A stretch of 64,000 nt of DNA from Anaerolineales bacterium (lineage in GTDB: Bacteria; Chloroflexota; Anaerolineae; 4572-78; J111): contig JABTUW010000004.1 of assembly GCA_015075185.1 (NCBI GenBank), positions 62,001 through 126,000 of the forward strand, given 5' to 3'. This document shows positions 8,623 through 18,037 of the stretch, piece after piece. The notes under the pieces were generated by a model that searched no databases, was not told where the DNA came from, and saw nothing but the letters and a program-made list of their open reading frames with translations. Position 1 is the stretch's first letter; each line of letters opens with the position of its first letter. The translations under genes and the position numbers were made by a program.

Positions 8623-9831
8623 CTATCGTTTTGTCTCTAAAATCACCTTTCGGTAGATAGTTTCCAGTTTTGCAGCGGTCGCTTTCCAATCGTGATGAGT
8701 TTCGACATAACACCGACCCGTTTGACCAAGGCGCTGACGTAATTCATCGTTGGTCAGCATTGCTACCACGGCTTTGGCCATAGCCTCCGCCGAGTCAGTG
8801 ACTAAGACCTCATGCCCTGGTTTTATCTGGAGGGCGGATACTGCCTGCGGGGTGCTAATGACCGGGGTGCCCATAGCCATTGCCTCTAGAACCTTGTTCT
8901 GGATTCCGACCCCGTAACGCATGGGTGAAACGGCCACCGTAGCCTGGGCTAAATGGGGACGCATATCCGGTACGGTACCGGTAACGATAATCCGTGGATC
9001 AGCAGTCAGAGCCAGTAATTCGGGGGTTGGGTCTTTGCCGACAATGGCTAAGTGAGCCTCGGGCACACGTTGCCAGACTAATGGCATTACCTGAGTAGCT
9101 AAATCTAATGCCGCTGCGACATTAGCATGGTAACTCATCTTGCCAGTAAAAACGAGAGTAGCGGGATTACGGGGTATGTCCAGCGGGTGGAAATAATCCA
9201 GGTCCACTCCATTCGGTAGCACAACCAGCCGATCCTCCTGATTAGAAGTCGCTGCTAGTTTAGCCATTGCATCACGATCGTGAGGCGAGGTAACCAGTAC
9301 CCGCTGGAAACGTTCCAGGAAACGACCCTCGTAACGACGCGTTCGAGCCAGGTCTAACCGGGCTAACAAACGACTGCGCCAGGTGGGACCGGCTTGGAGG
9401 ACCCGTTCAAACAATAGGGTGATTGAGTCAACCGAATCGAACACAATCGGGGTCCCATTGACCGCCCTGGCCAGTTCAGCTCCTCGCAGATGCTCAACAT
9501 GCACCACATCAAAACTGTTCTGATGTTGGATTTGCCGGATGAGCGCATTCATCTGGGGTGAACGGGAGTAGGCCGCCTGGAAGGGAGTCTGGCCAGGAAT
9601 GGCCTGTACCCCGTTCCACAGGGTGCGCCAGCGCGACAATGGTACTATTTGGACTTGTTGACACCACTGACGTAACGAGGTTAAACTACCTGTATCTTCT
9701 TTGGGCGGTTCTAACGCTAATAGAGTGACTTGGTGTCCACGCTCGGCCAGAAACTTGATAAAATTGTAGGGCCTCACCCGGATAAGGGAGGGCAGGTAGG
9801 GGCTAATAAAGAGTATCTGTAAAAAATCCAT
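8623..9831 (-). CDS. GT4-family glycosyltransferase
   Basis: The 402-residue GT-B enzyme starts MDFLQILFISPYLPS, typical of the N-terminal Rossmann domain of GT4 enzymes. It has VFTGKMSYHANVAAAL at the start of the second domain and the nucleotide-sugar site region VAVSPMRYGVGIQNKVLEAM near residue 315, where the E of the EX7E pattern sits. The closest group I recall is the exosortase/PEP-CTERM-associated TIGR03087-like set. It would transfer a sugar from a nucleotide donor to a lipid- or polymer-linked acceptor on the cytoplasmic face. Divergent transcription from the AAA/TPR gene at 10142 and a nearby O-antigen-ligase-like gene indicate a role in surface polysaccharide assembly. No signal peptide is seen. 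Confidence 0.85.
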   Translation of the reverse strand: MDFLQILFISPYLPSLIRVRPYNFIKFLAERGHQVTLLALEPPKEDTGSLTSLRQWCQQVQIVPLSRWRTLWNGVQAIPGQTPFQAAYSRSPQMNALIRQIQHQNSFDVVHVEHLRGAELARAVNGTPIVFDSVDSITLLFERVLQAGPTWRSRLLARLDLARTRRYEGRFLERFQRVLVTSPHDRDAMAKLAATSNQEDRLVVLPNGVDLDYFHPLDIPRNPATLVFTGKMSYHANVAAALDLATQVMPLVWQRVPEAHLAIVGKDPTPELLALTADPRIIVTGTVPDMRPHLAQATVAVSPMRYGVGIQNKVLEAMAMGTPVISTPQAVSALQIKPGHEVLVTDSAEAMAKAVVAMLTNDELRQRLGQTGRCYVETHHDWKATAAKLETIYRKVILETKR

Positions 9832-10141
9832 GAGGCTGTCCCAATTGTGAAATAAGAATAACGGTTCTCATCATTAAAACTCAAAAAGATGAGAATCCAG
9901 TAGGGAAAATATATGAAAAAAGTTAGAAAAAAGTTAAGCCAAACTAACTTGATAGATGTTTTCAAACGAGATTCAAACCTTTTAAGAATATAATACTAAT
10001 GATTTCCAGTGTTATTAAGGAACGCGAGCCAAACAATTTACCCCCCAATCCCGTTCCCACGCTTCGCGTCAGTTTGGGAATGAGATTGGGGAAGTTATTT
10101 GATCCACAATCCTAAAGGGAAAACGGGGGAGTGGTGAGACA
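9832..10141. other. Divergent promoter region
   Basis: This A/T-rich gap separates divergent genes. It contains the second copy of the word tgaaaaaagttagaaaaa (9914-9931) and the long hairpin described separately. I see no clear plus-strand promoter for the AAA gene. Confidence 0.5.
10043..10091. repeat. Long imperfect hairpin
   Basis: CCCCAATCCCGTTCCCA (10043-10059) pairs with TGGGAATGAGATTGGGG (10075-10091) with one mismatch and one G-T pair. The loop contains a small CGC/GCG stem. It lies 50 bases before a start codon, so it is either a dispersed palindromic repeat or a regulatory hairpin rather than a terminator of an upstream plus-strand gene. Confidence 0.6.
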
Positions 10142-12703
10142 ATGGCATTACCAAGCGAATTTTCTGTAGACAATAATGGTCAAATTGGAAAATTGACGGT
10201 TAAAGTGAGAGAACCTTCCGCCCAAAATGGTGTAAACCCTGTCGGAGAATCCCTTAAAGGGACGGACCATGCGGGTACGGATATAAAAAGTATTGACTTT
10301 TTCGTGGGGGGGGCCTTGCCTCCTGACTCTCCTGCCTATGTGAAGCGGTCGGCGGATGATGAGTTGTTCAATTCGATTGTAGATGGTCAATTCTGCTATG
10401 TATTTGCCCCTCATCACATGGGCAAATCAAGTTTGATGTTGCGCACCGATTGGCGATTGCAGCAACAAGGATTTAATACGGCCACGGTTGATGTGAGTGG
10501 CATTGATACTAGTATTGATATTGCCCAATTATACTTATTGGTGATCAAACGTCTGAAGTTGCAGTTGAAACTCTCCTCAGACCCGGACCTCTGGTGGGCA
10601 GAACAAGCTTCTCTCGACGTGCAAGCCCGCTTCATCAACTTCCTCCATGAGGTGGTGCTGGTCGAAGTCCAAGGCCCCATTGTTATTTTTCTGGATGGGA
10701 TCAACTCCGCCTTATATCCGGCTTTCTTAAAAAGTATCTTCACCACGATTGAATCGATATATAGTGCCCGTAAAAGCGACGCTGCGTACACCAGACTGAC
10801 CTTTGCCCTTTTGGGTGTGGCTTCTCTAACAGATTTAATGAAAGACTCTGATCGTTTCCTACTTACGTGTGCCCATGAAATTGAACTGAATGATTTCAGT
10901 TGGGAAGAAACACAAGTATTCCAACAAGGTTTGCAGGCTGTTGGGGCAGGGGGGGGAGAAGCTATCTTTGCCCGCATCTTCTACTGGACGAACGGTCATC
11001 CTTATCTAACCCAAAAACTATGTTCGACAGTGATCAAGATGTGGGACGGACACTGGAATGACGAACGGGTTGATGAACTGGTAGTGAGACTGTTTCACTC
11101 GGCTACAGGCCACCATGAACCTAACCTACAATTTGTAAAAGACGATGTTAGAACCAGCCCGCGACGACGTAACTTACTCTCTCTCTATCGAGACGTATAC
11201 AGGGCGAAACAGATAACCCATAATGAACAATCACGCGACCAGGCCTGGCTAAAGCTCATTGGCTTGGTCCGAGCCGAGAATGGCTTTTTGAAGATACGAA
11301 ATGAAATCTACCGTCTGGTCTTCAACCCGGATTGGATCAAGGCAACTATGCCGGTTAAATGGGTCTACTTTATCGCCACCATATCGGTAATACTTGTCCT
11401 TTTGTTAGTGGGGGGTATTGGTTTGTCTATTCAGCAGCAGAACCAGCGGATGGCCGAGGCCCAGGTATTTGTTGATAGTTTCAAGAGTGCGACCAACTCT
11501 GAACAACGTCTCACTAACCTGGCGAAGTTGTTCAACCTCTCTGGTTTTGAGGACCAGGCTCGCCGCTTATTTTTTGAGGAACTCAGTCCAGACGATCAGC
11601 GTGCCTTGTTTGAGTTGGCTAACCCGCAGACGGTGGATAAGCAGTTGATTACCGTAATAAGGGGATTGTATACAGATCCATATCTGGTAGACAACAGCCA
11701 AAACAATGCCTTGCTTGAAGCTATGGCTCAATCTTTGGACCAATTGAAAAATACATCACCTTTGGGATCAATTGAGTTAGGGATGGAGATCTCACAATGG
11801 CGTAGGGGGCGGGAGTTTTACCACACTCAAGATCAGTATCAGCGAGCCATTGATGCCTATAATGTTGCGATCAAAATGAACGATCGCAATCCCGGGACTT
11901 ACTTTGATCGAGGGCGGGCTTTTGCAGCTTTGGGGAGGCCGAATCAAGCCTTAGCAGACTTTATCACTCTAATAAACCTGGATGATAGTTGGCAGCCTCG
12001 AGTCCAGCAGACTCTATTGAGTGACGGTGAACTCTATGCTGCTTTGTGGGCCGAGGAAGGGGCTTATGAGCAATTGGTGACTTTGGTGCCGACCCCCACC
12101 CATACGCCGACCCCTACCCATACGCCGACCTCAACCCATACCCCAGCGCCTACCGGCACGCCGACTGCCACCAGCACCCCAACCTCTCCACCCCCCACTC
12201 TGACTCCTACAGCTACTCCCACTGCGAGTCGGGTTCCCATCTCAGCTACACCCACCCCTGTCGGTCCGACACCGCCTCCCAGTATACCGACAGGTACCTT
12301 TACCCTGCTCATGCCTTTATCATCTGCTGAACCTTCGTATGGACCAACGACGTTTGAGTGGCAGTGGTCCGGCCCCCTACCACCTGATTATGGTTTTGAG
12401 GTGCGGGTCTGGCGAGAAGGAGAGCCACCAGCAGGGGTACACAACGCTGTGCTGGACAATCAAAATGATACTATAACAAACTTAGGTAATAATACTTACA
12501 AGCTGGAAACAAATATTAAAGATGCTTTCGGGGTGAAAGGGCAAAGTGGCGAATATTTGTGGACAGTTGCTTTGGTGCGTATCAGCCCCAAATATACTGA
12601 CCTGGGACTCCAGGCTCCACCCGGCCGACTGCTGTTTGCGGCCCCTGGCGGCAGTGACGGCGGTAAAGGCGGGGGTGGTGGCGGTGGTGTTGGTATTGAT
12701 TAA
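10142..12703 (+). CDS. Membrane-anchored AAA-like ATPase with TPR, Thr/Pro linker and external Ig-like domain
   Basis: The 853-residue protein has an AAA-like (AAA_35, PF14516-type) module at about residues 50-400. The nucleotide loop is FAPHHMGKSS at 88-97 and the Walker B region IVIFLDGINS at 180-189, where the usual Glu after Asp is Gly, so hydrolysis may be weak. YWTNGHPYLTQKLC is the family's sensor-like motif. One membrane helix follows (406-430), then TPR-like helices with YQRAIDAYNVAIKMNDRNPG and YFDRGRAFAALGRPNQALAD. A PTPTHTPTPT-type linker (about 645-720), a beta-rich domain like the one at 55170-55510, and a Gly-rich tail end the protein. Such proteins may couple ATP binding inside to a surface function. 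It lies beside polysaccharide genes. Confidence 0.75.
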   Translation: MALPSEFSVDNNGQIGKLTVKVREPSAQNGVNPVGESLKGTDHAGTDIKSIDFFVGGALPPDSPAYVKRSADDELFNSIVDGQFCYVFAPHHMGKSSLMLRTDWRLQQQGFNTATVDVSGIDTSIDIAQLYLLVIKRLKLQLKLSSDPDLWWAEQASLDVQARFINFLHEVVLVEVQGPIVIFLDGINSALYPAFLKSIFTTIESIYSARKSDAAYTRLTFALLGVASLTDLMKDSDRFLLTCAHEIELNDFSWEETQVFQQGLQAVGAGGGEAIFARIFYWTNGHPYLTQKLCSTVIKMWDGHWNDERVDELVVRLFHSATGHHEPNLQFVKDDVRTSPRRRNLLSLYRDVYRAKQITHNEQSRDQAWLKLIGLVRAENGFLKIRNEIYRLVFNPDWIKATMPVKWVYFIATISVILVLLLVGGIGLSIQQQNQRMAEAQVFVDSFKSATNSEQRLTNLAKLFNLSGFEDQARRLFFEELSPDDQRALFELANPQTVDKQLITVIRGLYTDPYLVDNSQNNALLEAMAQSLDQLKNTSPLGSIELGMEISQWRRGREFYHTQDQYQRAIDAYNVAIKMNDRNPGTYFDRGRAFAALGRPNQALADFITLINLDDSWQPRVQQTLLSDGELYAALWAEEGAYEQLVTLVPTPTHTPTPTHTPTSTHTPAPTGTPTATSTPTSPPPTLTPTATPTASRVPISATPTPVGPTPPPSIPTGTFTLLMPLSSAEPSYGPTTFEWQWSGPLPPDYGFEVRVWREGEPPAGVHNAVLDNQNDTITNLGNNTYKLETNIKDAFGVKGQSGEYLWTVALVRISPKYTDLGLQAPPGRLLFAAPGGSDGGKGGGGGGGVGID

Positions 12704-12759
12704 CAGTATTAACTTGGAGTTGCCTAACTATCTTCGGCTGCGTCAGGGGTAAGCCTCTT

Positions 12760-14595
12760 GTGTTTAGCTTGCGTTACCGTTTCCTGCAATCACCTCTAGT
12801 CTATTTTGCCGACCAGATACTGGCCCTGGAACTGCTTTGGCCATTTCCTTTAATTGCCGTAGGAGTTCTGCAAATTCTGGAACCTTTGGTGGTTGAGGCT
12901 GCGATTGTGCTGGCAGTATTGCCTTGGGCAGTTCGTTGGTTGGTTTTAGGTCGGCCCACTCGCCAGACTTTTATGGGCGGGGCGCTAGCACTGTTAGGGG
13001 CTAGTGGTCTGGTAGGAGTCTGGGCCAGTTATGATCCAAACTTGAGTTGGCCACTCTTTTTAACTCTGTTAGGCAGCATGAGCCTCTTTTTTGCCCTTAT
13101 TAACACCTACATTTCGCCCGAGCGACTCAGCAGTGGGCTGGTCATGGCCGCTGCTCTGGTCGCCTGTTATTTTGTGGGCCAGTACAACCACTTTAACTAT
13201 CCACTCGAAGTGGGGCAGCTAGCAGATTTAGGCAGAGTCACTGGCTCGTTGCTGCCTACCCTGGTCTTTTTTACCCCTCACCCAAATGCTGTAGCTAGCT
13301 TTCTGGAAGGAACGGTGTTCCTTGGCCTGGTAACGGCTTGGGGAGCATCTGGGGGCAAGCGCGTTGCCTGGGGCATCGTTGTAGCCCTGATTGTTTATGC
13401 GGTGCTCATTTCTGGGTCACGAGGAGCCTGGGTAGGCTTGACTGTGGCTGGAGCTATTTGGGGGTTGTTGCTCATCCCGAATCGAGGTTTGCGGTTGGCT
13501 GTAGCTGGCGCAGGGCTGGCAGCAGTGACATCAATGGTTCTTGCCGCTGTCTGGCTAACTCGAAGTGGGTGGACAATCCCGGTGGTCACCTCGGCTATGG
13601 ATACAGCCGCCAGTCGCCTGACTCTCTATCGCAATAGCCTGTACTTGTGGAGCGATTACCCCTTCACCGGCATTGGCCTGGGCGATGCATTTGCTCTGGT
13701 TTATTCCCGTTACCAATTACTCTTGCACGTCCCATTTTTAACCTACTCACATAATCTATTCCTGTCGGCTGCGTTAGGGCTGGGTATATTGGGGTTGGTC
13801 GCAGTGATCTGGTTGCTCATTGACTTTTATGCCTTTGTTGTTCGCGTAGGGCGGGTTGGTTTGAGCCAGCCATCTCGGGCCTTATTTCGAGCGGCCTGGT
13901 TAGGAACGACGGTTATTGTTGTCCATGGCCTGATCGATTCTCCCCAGTTTTCTAGTTCCGGTTGGACAATGCCTATGCTATTTGCTGTATTTGGATTGAC
14001 AGTGGCAATAGGGTGTCGCGCGTTTACCGAACTGGAGGTTAAGCTTGATAGGGAGCATCACCCCGTAAATTACCGGGTTTGGTGGGTGATAGGAAGTCTC
14101 ATCGTGGTTTTAGGAGTGACAGCCACCTTTTTTTGGCGACCTCTCCTGAGTGCATGGTACGTTAATATGGGATCCATCTATCAAACCGAGGCTGACCTGT
14201 CGCCCGGTCTGGATGATACGGCTCGTAAAGTGGCAACAACAAAGGCAATCATCTACTTTGAACGTGCTCTCAATCTAAACCCCGCTAGCCCTGTTTCCAA
14301 TCGGCGCTTGGGTATGATGGCCTTGAGTTGGAACCAGTTTAATCCAGCCGCTGAGTATCTGGAAAAGGCCCATCGTCAAGAGTCAGGAAATCAGGCTACC
14401 TTGAAGGCTCTGGGTCTTGCCTATTTATGGCTTGATCGTTTGGATGAAGCAGAACCGTTGCTAAGACAACTTGATAACCAGGGTGAGTTAATCAAAGAAC
14501 TGGGCACTTGGAGCAACTGGCAAGAGTCCCAAGGACAGATTAAACTCTCGCAATGTGCCAAAGAGATGGCCCACCGATTGTCGGTGGAGCCATAG
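12760..14595 (+). CDS. O-antigen ligase/polymerase-like membrane protein with C-terminal TPR
   Basis: The 611-residue protein has about eleven hydrophobic segments in its first 460 residues and the Wzy_C (O-antigen ligase, PF04932) signature VALIVYAVLISGSRGAWVGL near residue 210, with a large loop containing the HNLFLSAALGLGILGL motif around 330. Residues 480-600 are TPR-like (YFERALNLNPASPVSNRRLG and following). The start is GTG at 12760 after AGGGGTAA. Family members join or polymerise lipid-linked glycans on the outer face of the membrane, and Chloroflexi, lacking LPS, use them for other surface glycans or glycoproteins. It follows the AAA/TPR gene by 56 bases and probably shares its transcript. 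Confidence 0.85.
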   Translation: MFSLRYRFLQSPLVYFADQILALELLWPFPLIAVGVLQILEPLVVEAAIVLAVLPWAVRWLVLGRPTRQTFMGGALALLGASGLVGVWASYDPNLSWPLFLTLLGSMSLFFALINTYISPERLSSGLVMAAALVACYFVGQYNHFNYPLEVGQLADLGRVTGSLLPTLVFFTPHPNAVASFLEGTVFLGLVTAWGASGGKRVAWGIVVALIVYAVLISGSRGAWVGLTVAGAIWGLLLIPNRGLRLAVAGAGLAAVTSMVLAAVWLTRSGWTIPVVTSAMDTAASRLTLYRNSLYLWSDYPFTGIGLGDAFALVYSRYQLLLHVPFLTYSHNLFLSAALGLGILGLVAVIWLLIDFYAFVVRVGRVGLSQPSRALFRAAWLGTTVIVVHGLIDSPQFSSSGWTMPMLFAVFGLTVAIGCRAFTELEVKLDREHHPVNYRVWWVIGSLIVVLGVTATFFWRPLLSAWYVNMGSIYQTEADLSPGLDDTARKVATTKAIIYFERALNLNPASPVSNRRLGMMALSWNQFNPAAEYLEKAHRQESGNQATLKALGLAYLWLDRLDEAEPLLRQLDNQGELIKELGTWSNWQESQGQIKLSQCAKEMAHRLSVEP

Positions 14596-14610
14596 CTTAT
14601 TTGTAACTTC

Positions 14611-15156
14611 TTACACTTGCTGAACCCGGCGGAGTTCATCTTCCAGGCGCAGCCGGAAACGTTGGTTGGCCGGAATCGGGACGATAAGATTAAAATGATC
14701 AATTTTGCGATTGAGTTTGACCAACGCTTCGGCAAATTGAGTGACAGCTGCTTTCCAGGTGGCCTCGCTGGCCGGATGAGCCTGATAGTCCTGCCAGGCC
14801 AACCGCAGCCTGTCGCGTGCCGCCGCCAGTTCCTGGCGAATTTCTTTGTCACGCTCAATCCAATCAGGGGCCAGGCCGTTGTTTTGCAGTAGCCCAAAAG
14901 CCAGTTCCTGGGCTGGGTCCAGATAAGGATTGGTATTGAAGGGTAGGGGTTGGCCCCGTCCGCGCAGGTCGTCAAACTCCCCATTCGCCATTGCCTCCTG
15001 AATGCGCCGCTCAATTAAATCAGCTCGCTCTTGCTCCCGGCGGGCGCGGGCCGCCTCGCTTGACTCATCTTCGGGGAGCTGGTGCTCTTCCAAATCCCAC
15101 TTCAGGCGTTTTAGACGCTCCTCCTGCCGGCGTTTGTCTTGTTTTGAGGGACTCAT
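14611..15156 (-). CDS. DUF1992 (DnaJ-homologue C28 conserved domain) protein
   Basis: The 181-residue protein carries the DUF1992 signature LIERRIQEAMANGEFDDL, GRGQPLPF and YLDPAQELAFGLLQNNGLAP, then a helical region rich in Arg/Leu. The N-terminal 45 residues are highly charged (Lys/Arg/Glu) and probably coiled. I chose the ATG at 15156 because GGAGCAGG precedes it. Function is unknown; eukaryotic DNAJC28 shares the domain without implying a J-domain here. It converges with the polymerase gene, with only 15 bases between stops. Confidence 0.85.
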   Translation of the reverse strand: MSPSKQDKRRQEERLKRLKWDLEEHQLPEDESSEAARARREQERADLIERRIQEAMANGEFDDLRGRGQPLPFNTNPYLDPAQELAFGLLQNNGLAPDWIERDKEIRQELAAARDRLRLAWQDYQAHPASEATWKAAVTQFAEALVKLNRKIDHFNLIVPIPANQRFRLRLEDELRRVQQV

Positions 15157-15189
15157 CTTAACCTGCTCCATTAAACATTATCGGGATTA

Positions 15190-15273
15190 AGGTGACAGGT
15201 ACTTATCAGGCTACTAATCGGACTTATTTGAACAAAACCTGCCTATTTTACTGCTTAAAAGTGCCTGTCACCT
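15190..15273. repeat. REP/MITE-like inverted repeat
   Basis: AGGTGACAGGTACTT (15190-15204) and AAGTGCCTGTCACCT (15259-15273) are inverted with one mismatch around 54 bases. The GTGCCTGTCACCT word is one I recall from REP-like ends in many bacteria, so a small non-autonomous element is likely. It lies between two minus-strand genes. Confidence 0.65.
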
Positions 15274-15288
15274 AACTTTAGGGTATTT

Positions 15289-16599
15289 CTAACGGCTTTC
15301 AACCAGGGGAAAAGGGTCCGGGCCGGTGATCAGGCGGGCGCCGCGTTTGCGGGTGATATAATTCCAGGCCCATTGAAAGAGCACCAAGACCCGGTTGTCG
15401 AATTCAATCAAATAAAAGATATGGATGAAAACCCACATCAGCCAGGCCAGAAAACCGCCAAATTTCAACGATCCTAAATCGGCCACGGCCGCATTCCGGC
15501 CAATCACGGCCAGGCTACCGGGGTCGCGATAGTGAAAGGGAGCCAGAGTCTTACCTTGAAGCCGATGTTGGATCAAATCGGCCACGTACTTCCCTTGCTG
15601 CATGGCTACTTGGGCCACGCCGGGGAGGGGTTTGTCACCCTGATGAGAGTAATTGGCCAGGTCGCCAATAACAAATATATTGGGGTGACCGGCAAGGGTC
15701 AGATCAGGCTCGACCATAACCCGCCCGGCCCGATCCAGGGCGACCCCGGTTCGATCAGCCAAAATTTGCCCCAGCGCTGAGGCTTTCATGCCCGCCGCCC
15801 ATAAAATGGTGTGTGCTCGAAGTTGCTCCGGCTGGCCCTCACCCCGGCGGAAGGTGATGCAGCCGTCTTGAATGTCGGTGACCAGCGTTTTGGTTTGGAC
15901 TGTGACCTCCAGTTGCACGAGCGATTGTTCGGCTTTGGCCGATAGTTCGGGAGGATAGGGTGGCAAGACTCTCTCCAGGCCCTCCAAAAGTAGGATTTTT
16001 GCCTCAGCAGGATCAATGGAGCGAAAATCGTTTTTTAGCGTATTGTGAGCTAATTCGGCCAGGGCGCCGGCCAGCTCCACTCCCGTGGGGCCGCCGCCGA
16101 CAATGATAAAAGTGAGCCAGGCCTGCCGCTTCTCCGGATCTGTCTCGCGTTCGGCGGCTTCGAAAGCCAGGAAAATTCGCCGGCGAATTTCGGTTGCATC
16201 CTCAACGGTCTTCAAACCAGGCGCTCGCTGCGCCCACTCCTCATGGCCAAAATAATGATGGCTCACCCCGGTAGCCACAATCAAACTGTCGTAACTTAGC
16301 TCGCCATCGCGGAGGATCACTTTCCGTTCATCTGACTTGAGATCAATCACCTCCGCTATCAAGACCCGCGTATTTTTATAGCGGCTCAACACGGCTCGCA
16401 ACGGCGAAGCAATATCGCCGGGGGACAACCCCCCCGTGGCGACTTGATACAGCAGCGGTTGAAAGAGATGAAAGTTTCGTTTGTCAATCACTGTAACCTG
16501 TACGGGCGCCCGTCCCAAAGCTTTGGCCGCGTATAAACCGCCAAAGCCGCCACCAATAATCACGACATGGTGCGGTTGAGTATCTTTATAGCTATCCAT
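15289..16599 (-). CDS. ndh: Type II NADH:quinone oxidoreductase (NDH-2)
   Basis: The 436-residue flavoprotein has the FAD-binding loop VVIIGGGFGGLYAAKALG at residues 12-29 and the NADH-binding loop IIVGGGPTGVELAGALAEL near 166. LFQPLLYQVATGGLSPGDIA is typical of NDH-2. The end is hydrophobic and aromatic (FLAWLMWVFIHIFYLIEF), serving as a membrane anchor. It oxidises NADH and reduces quinone without pumping protons, on the cytoplasmic face. GGGGGATTTT precedes the ATG. It follows the M20 peptidase by 25 bases on the same strand and is probably co-transcribed with it. Confidence 0.93.
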   Translation of the reverse strand: MDSYKDTQPHHVVIIGGGFGGLYAAKALGRAPVQVTVIDKRNFHLFQPLLYQVATGGLSPGDIASPLRAVLSRYKNTRVLIAEVIDLKSDERKVILRDGELSYDSLIVATGVSHHYFGHEEWAQRAPGLKTVEDATEIRRRIFLAFEAAERETDPEKRQAWLTFIIVGGGPTGVELAGALAELAHNTLKNDFRSIDPAEAKILLLEGLERVLPPYPPELSAKAEQSLVQLEVTVQTKTLVTDIQDGCITFRRGEGQPEQLRAHTILWAAGMKASALGQILADRTGVALDRAGRVMVEPDLTLAGHPNIFVIGDLANYSHQGDKPLPGVAQVAMQQGKYVADLIQHRLQGKTLAPFHYRDPGSLAVIGRNAAVADLGSLKFGGFLAWLMWVFIHIFYLIEFDNRVLVLFQWAWNYITRKRGARLITGPDPFPLVESR

Positions 16600-16624
16600 A
16601 AAATCCCCCTATCTAATTCTCTCT

Positions 16625-17983
16625 TCATAATTTTCTCAACGTCTCAAAGACCACCTGGATGCCAAACCGTAAATTAGCCGTAGAGATACGCTCGTCAATG
16701 CCGTGAATCCGGCTGAGTTCCTGGTTGTCAAGCAGCATCGGCATAAAACCATAAGCTTTCATCCCGGCCCGGCGGAAGAAGCGGGAGTCGGTAGCGCCGG
16801 GAGTGAGGTAGGGCGTAACCAACCCCGGCGGGCCGAGGGTGAGGAGGGTATCGGCCAGGGTGCGGAAAAAGTCGGTAGCCGAATCGCTGGGTGAATGGGC
16901 GACAGGCATCTCCTCCGCCTCAACCGACACCCGCATATCTTTGATAATGGCCCGGATATCACCCAAGACTGCCGCCGGGTCTTCGCCCGGCAGAAGACGA
17001 ATATCTAATTTAGCCTCGGCTTGAGCCGGGATAATGTTGCTCTTCTGGCCGCTCCGCAGCATGGTCAGGCTGACTGTGTTCCGAATGAGCGGAGCAAAGA
17101 GCATATCCTTGTCAAGCAGTGGAAAGAGAAAGGGCCAGGTTAATTTATTCCTGGCGTGGGCAAACAGCAGCGAACGAGGAAAGGCCTGGCTGGGGGCCAG
17201 GCTGGCCAGCATCTCGATGACCGGTTGGGTCAGGTGAATAGGCCGGTGCCACTCTGCCAGGCGGGCCAGGGCGCGCACCAGCCGGTCGGAGGCATTATTG
17301 CCGTTGGGAATGGAAGCATGGCCTGGGGCGCCATGGGCGGTCAGGCGCACGGTCAGCGCCCCTTTTTCAGCAACGGCAATACTATAAATATATTGGCCCC
17401 TGGCCGATTGCTTCAGCCCCATCCCGCCCTCATCCCAGACGTACTCGGCCTGGATTAAATCTGGATGATGATCCAGCAGCCAGGCGGCCCCATACCGGCC
17501 GCATGTTTCTTCATCGGCCGCAATCAATAAAATAATGTCTCGCTTTAGCGGGGCGGCGCAGTTTCTGAGCACGGTCAGGGCTTGCAAGAAGACAATCCCC
17601 AGCCCCTTATCGTCAAGCGCGCCGCGCCCCCAAACAAAACCATCTTTGATTTGGCCGCTAAAAGGAGACACCGACCAGTCGGAGGAATCGGCTGGCACGA
17701 CATCAGCGTGGGCGTATAGGAGGCAGGGTGGGGCGGCTGCGCGTGGCAGAGCCGGCAAACGGGCAATCAGGTTGGCTCGGCCCGGCGCAGTTTCGATGAT
17801 TTGAGGGGTCAGGCCGCGCTCGTGGAGGATTTCGGCTAAGAATTCGATGGCAGCGATTTCATTGCCGGGCGGGTTGGTGGTATCAAATTGCAGGTAGCGG
17901 CTTAATAAGTTGGCTGCTTCTGTTTCAATCGCCGCCCAATCAATTTTAGTTCCCAAATTTTCGGTTTTGGATTGTGCTAGCAT
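16625..17983 (-). CDS. M20-family metallopeptidase (ArgE/DapE/carboxypeptidase G2-like)
   Basis: The 452-residue protein has the M20 metal sites in order: LLYAHADVVPAD (HxD near residue 93), GRGALDDKGLG (bridging Asp), LIAADEETCGRYG (catalytic Glu pair) and YVWDEGGMG. A dimerisation domain with GAPGHASIPNGNNASDRLV follows, and TPGATDSRFFRRAG is the last metal-site region. These enzymes hydrolyse small peptides or N-acyl amino acids with two zinc ions. The protein is cytoplasmic, with no signal peptide. It lies between the glycolipid operon and ndh, with no evident functional link to either. Confidence 0.9.
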   Translation of the reverse strand: MLAQSKTENLGTKIDWAAIETEAANLLSRYLQFDTTNPPGNEIAAIEFLAEILHERGLTPQIIETAPGRANLIARLPALPRAAAPPCLLYAHADVVPADSSDWSVSPFSGQIKDGFVWGRGALDDKGLGIVFLQALTVLRNCAAPLKRDIILLIAADEETCGRYGAAWLLDHHPDLIQAEYVWDEGGMGLKQSARGQYIYSIAVAEKGALTVRLTAHGAPGHASIPNGNNASDRLVRALARLAEWHRPIHLTQPVIEMLASLAPSQAFPRSLLFAHARNKLTWPFLFPLLDKDMLFAPLIRNTVSLTMLRSGQKSNIIPAQAEAKLDIRLLPGEDPAAVLGDIRAIIKDMRVSVEAEEMPVAHSPSDSATDFFRTLADTLLTLGPPGLVTPYLTPGATDSRFFRRAGMKAYGFMPMLLDNQELSRIHGIDERISTANLRFGIQVVFETLRKL

Positions 17984-18037
17984 AGTTTTAACCGGATTTC
18001 TGATTTCACCTGCTGCCCGCTGTCATAAACATTACCA

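Noticed and set aside
12064..12312. Open frame on the minus strand opposite the Thr/Pro stalk, giving Val/Gly-rich protein
   Set aside because: It is the complement of the repeated ACC/CCC codons; no ribosome-binding site or family.
14421..15014. 197-residue minus-strand frame spanning the DUF1992 gene end and polymerase end
   Set aside because: It overlaps both well-supported genes in another frame and has no family features.
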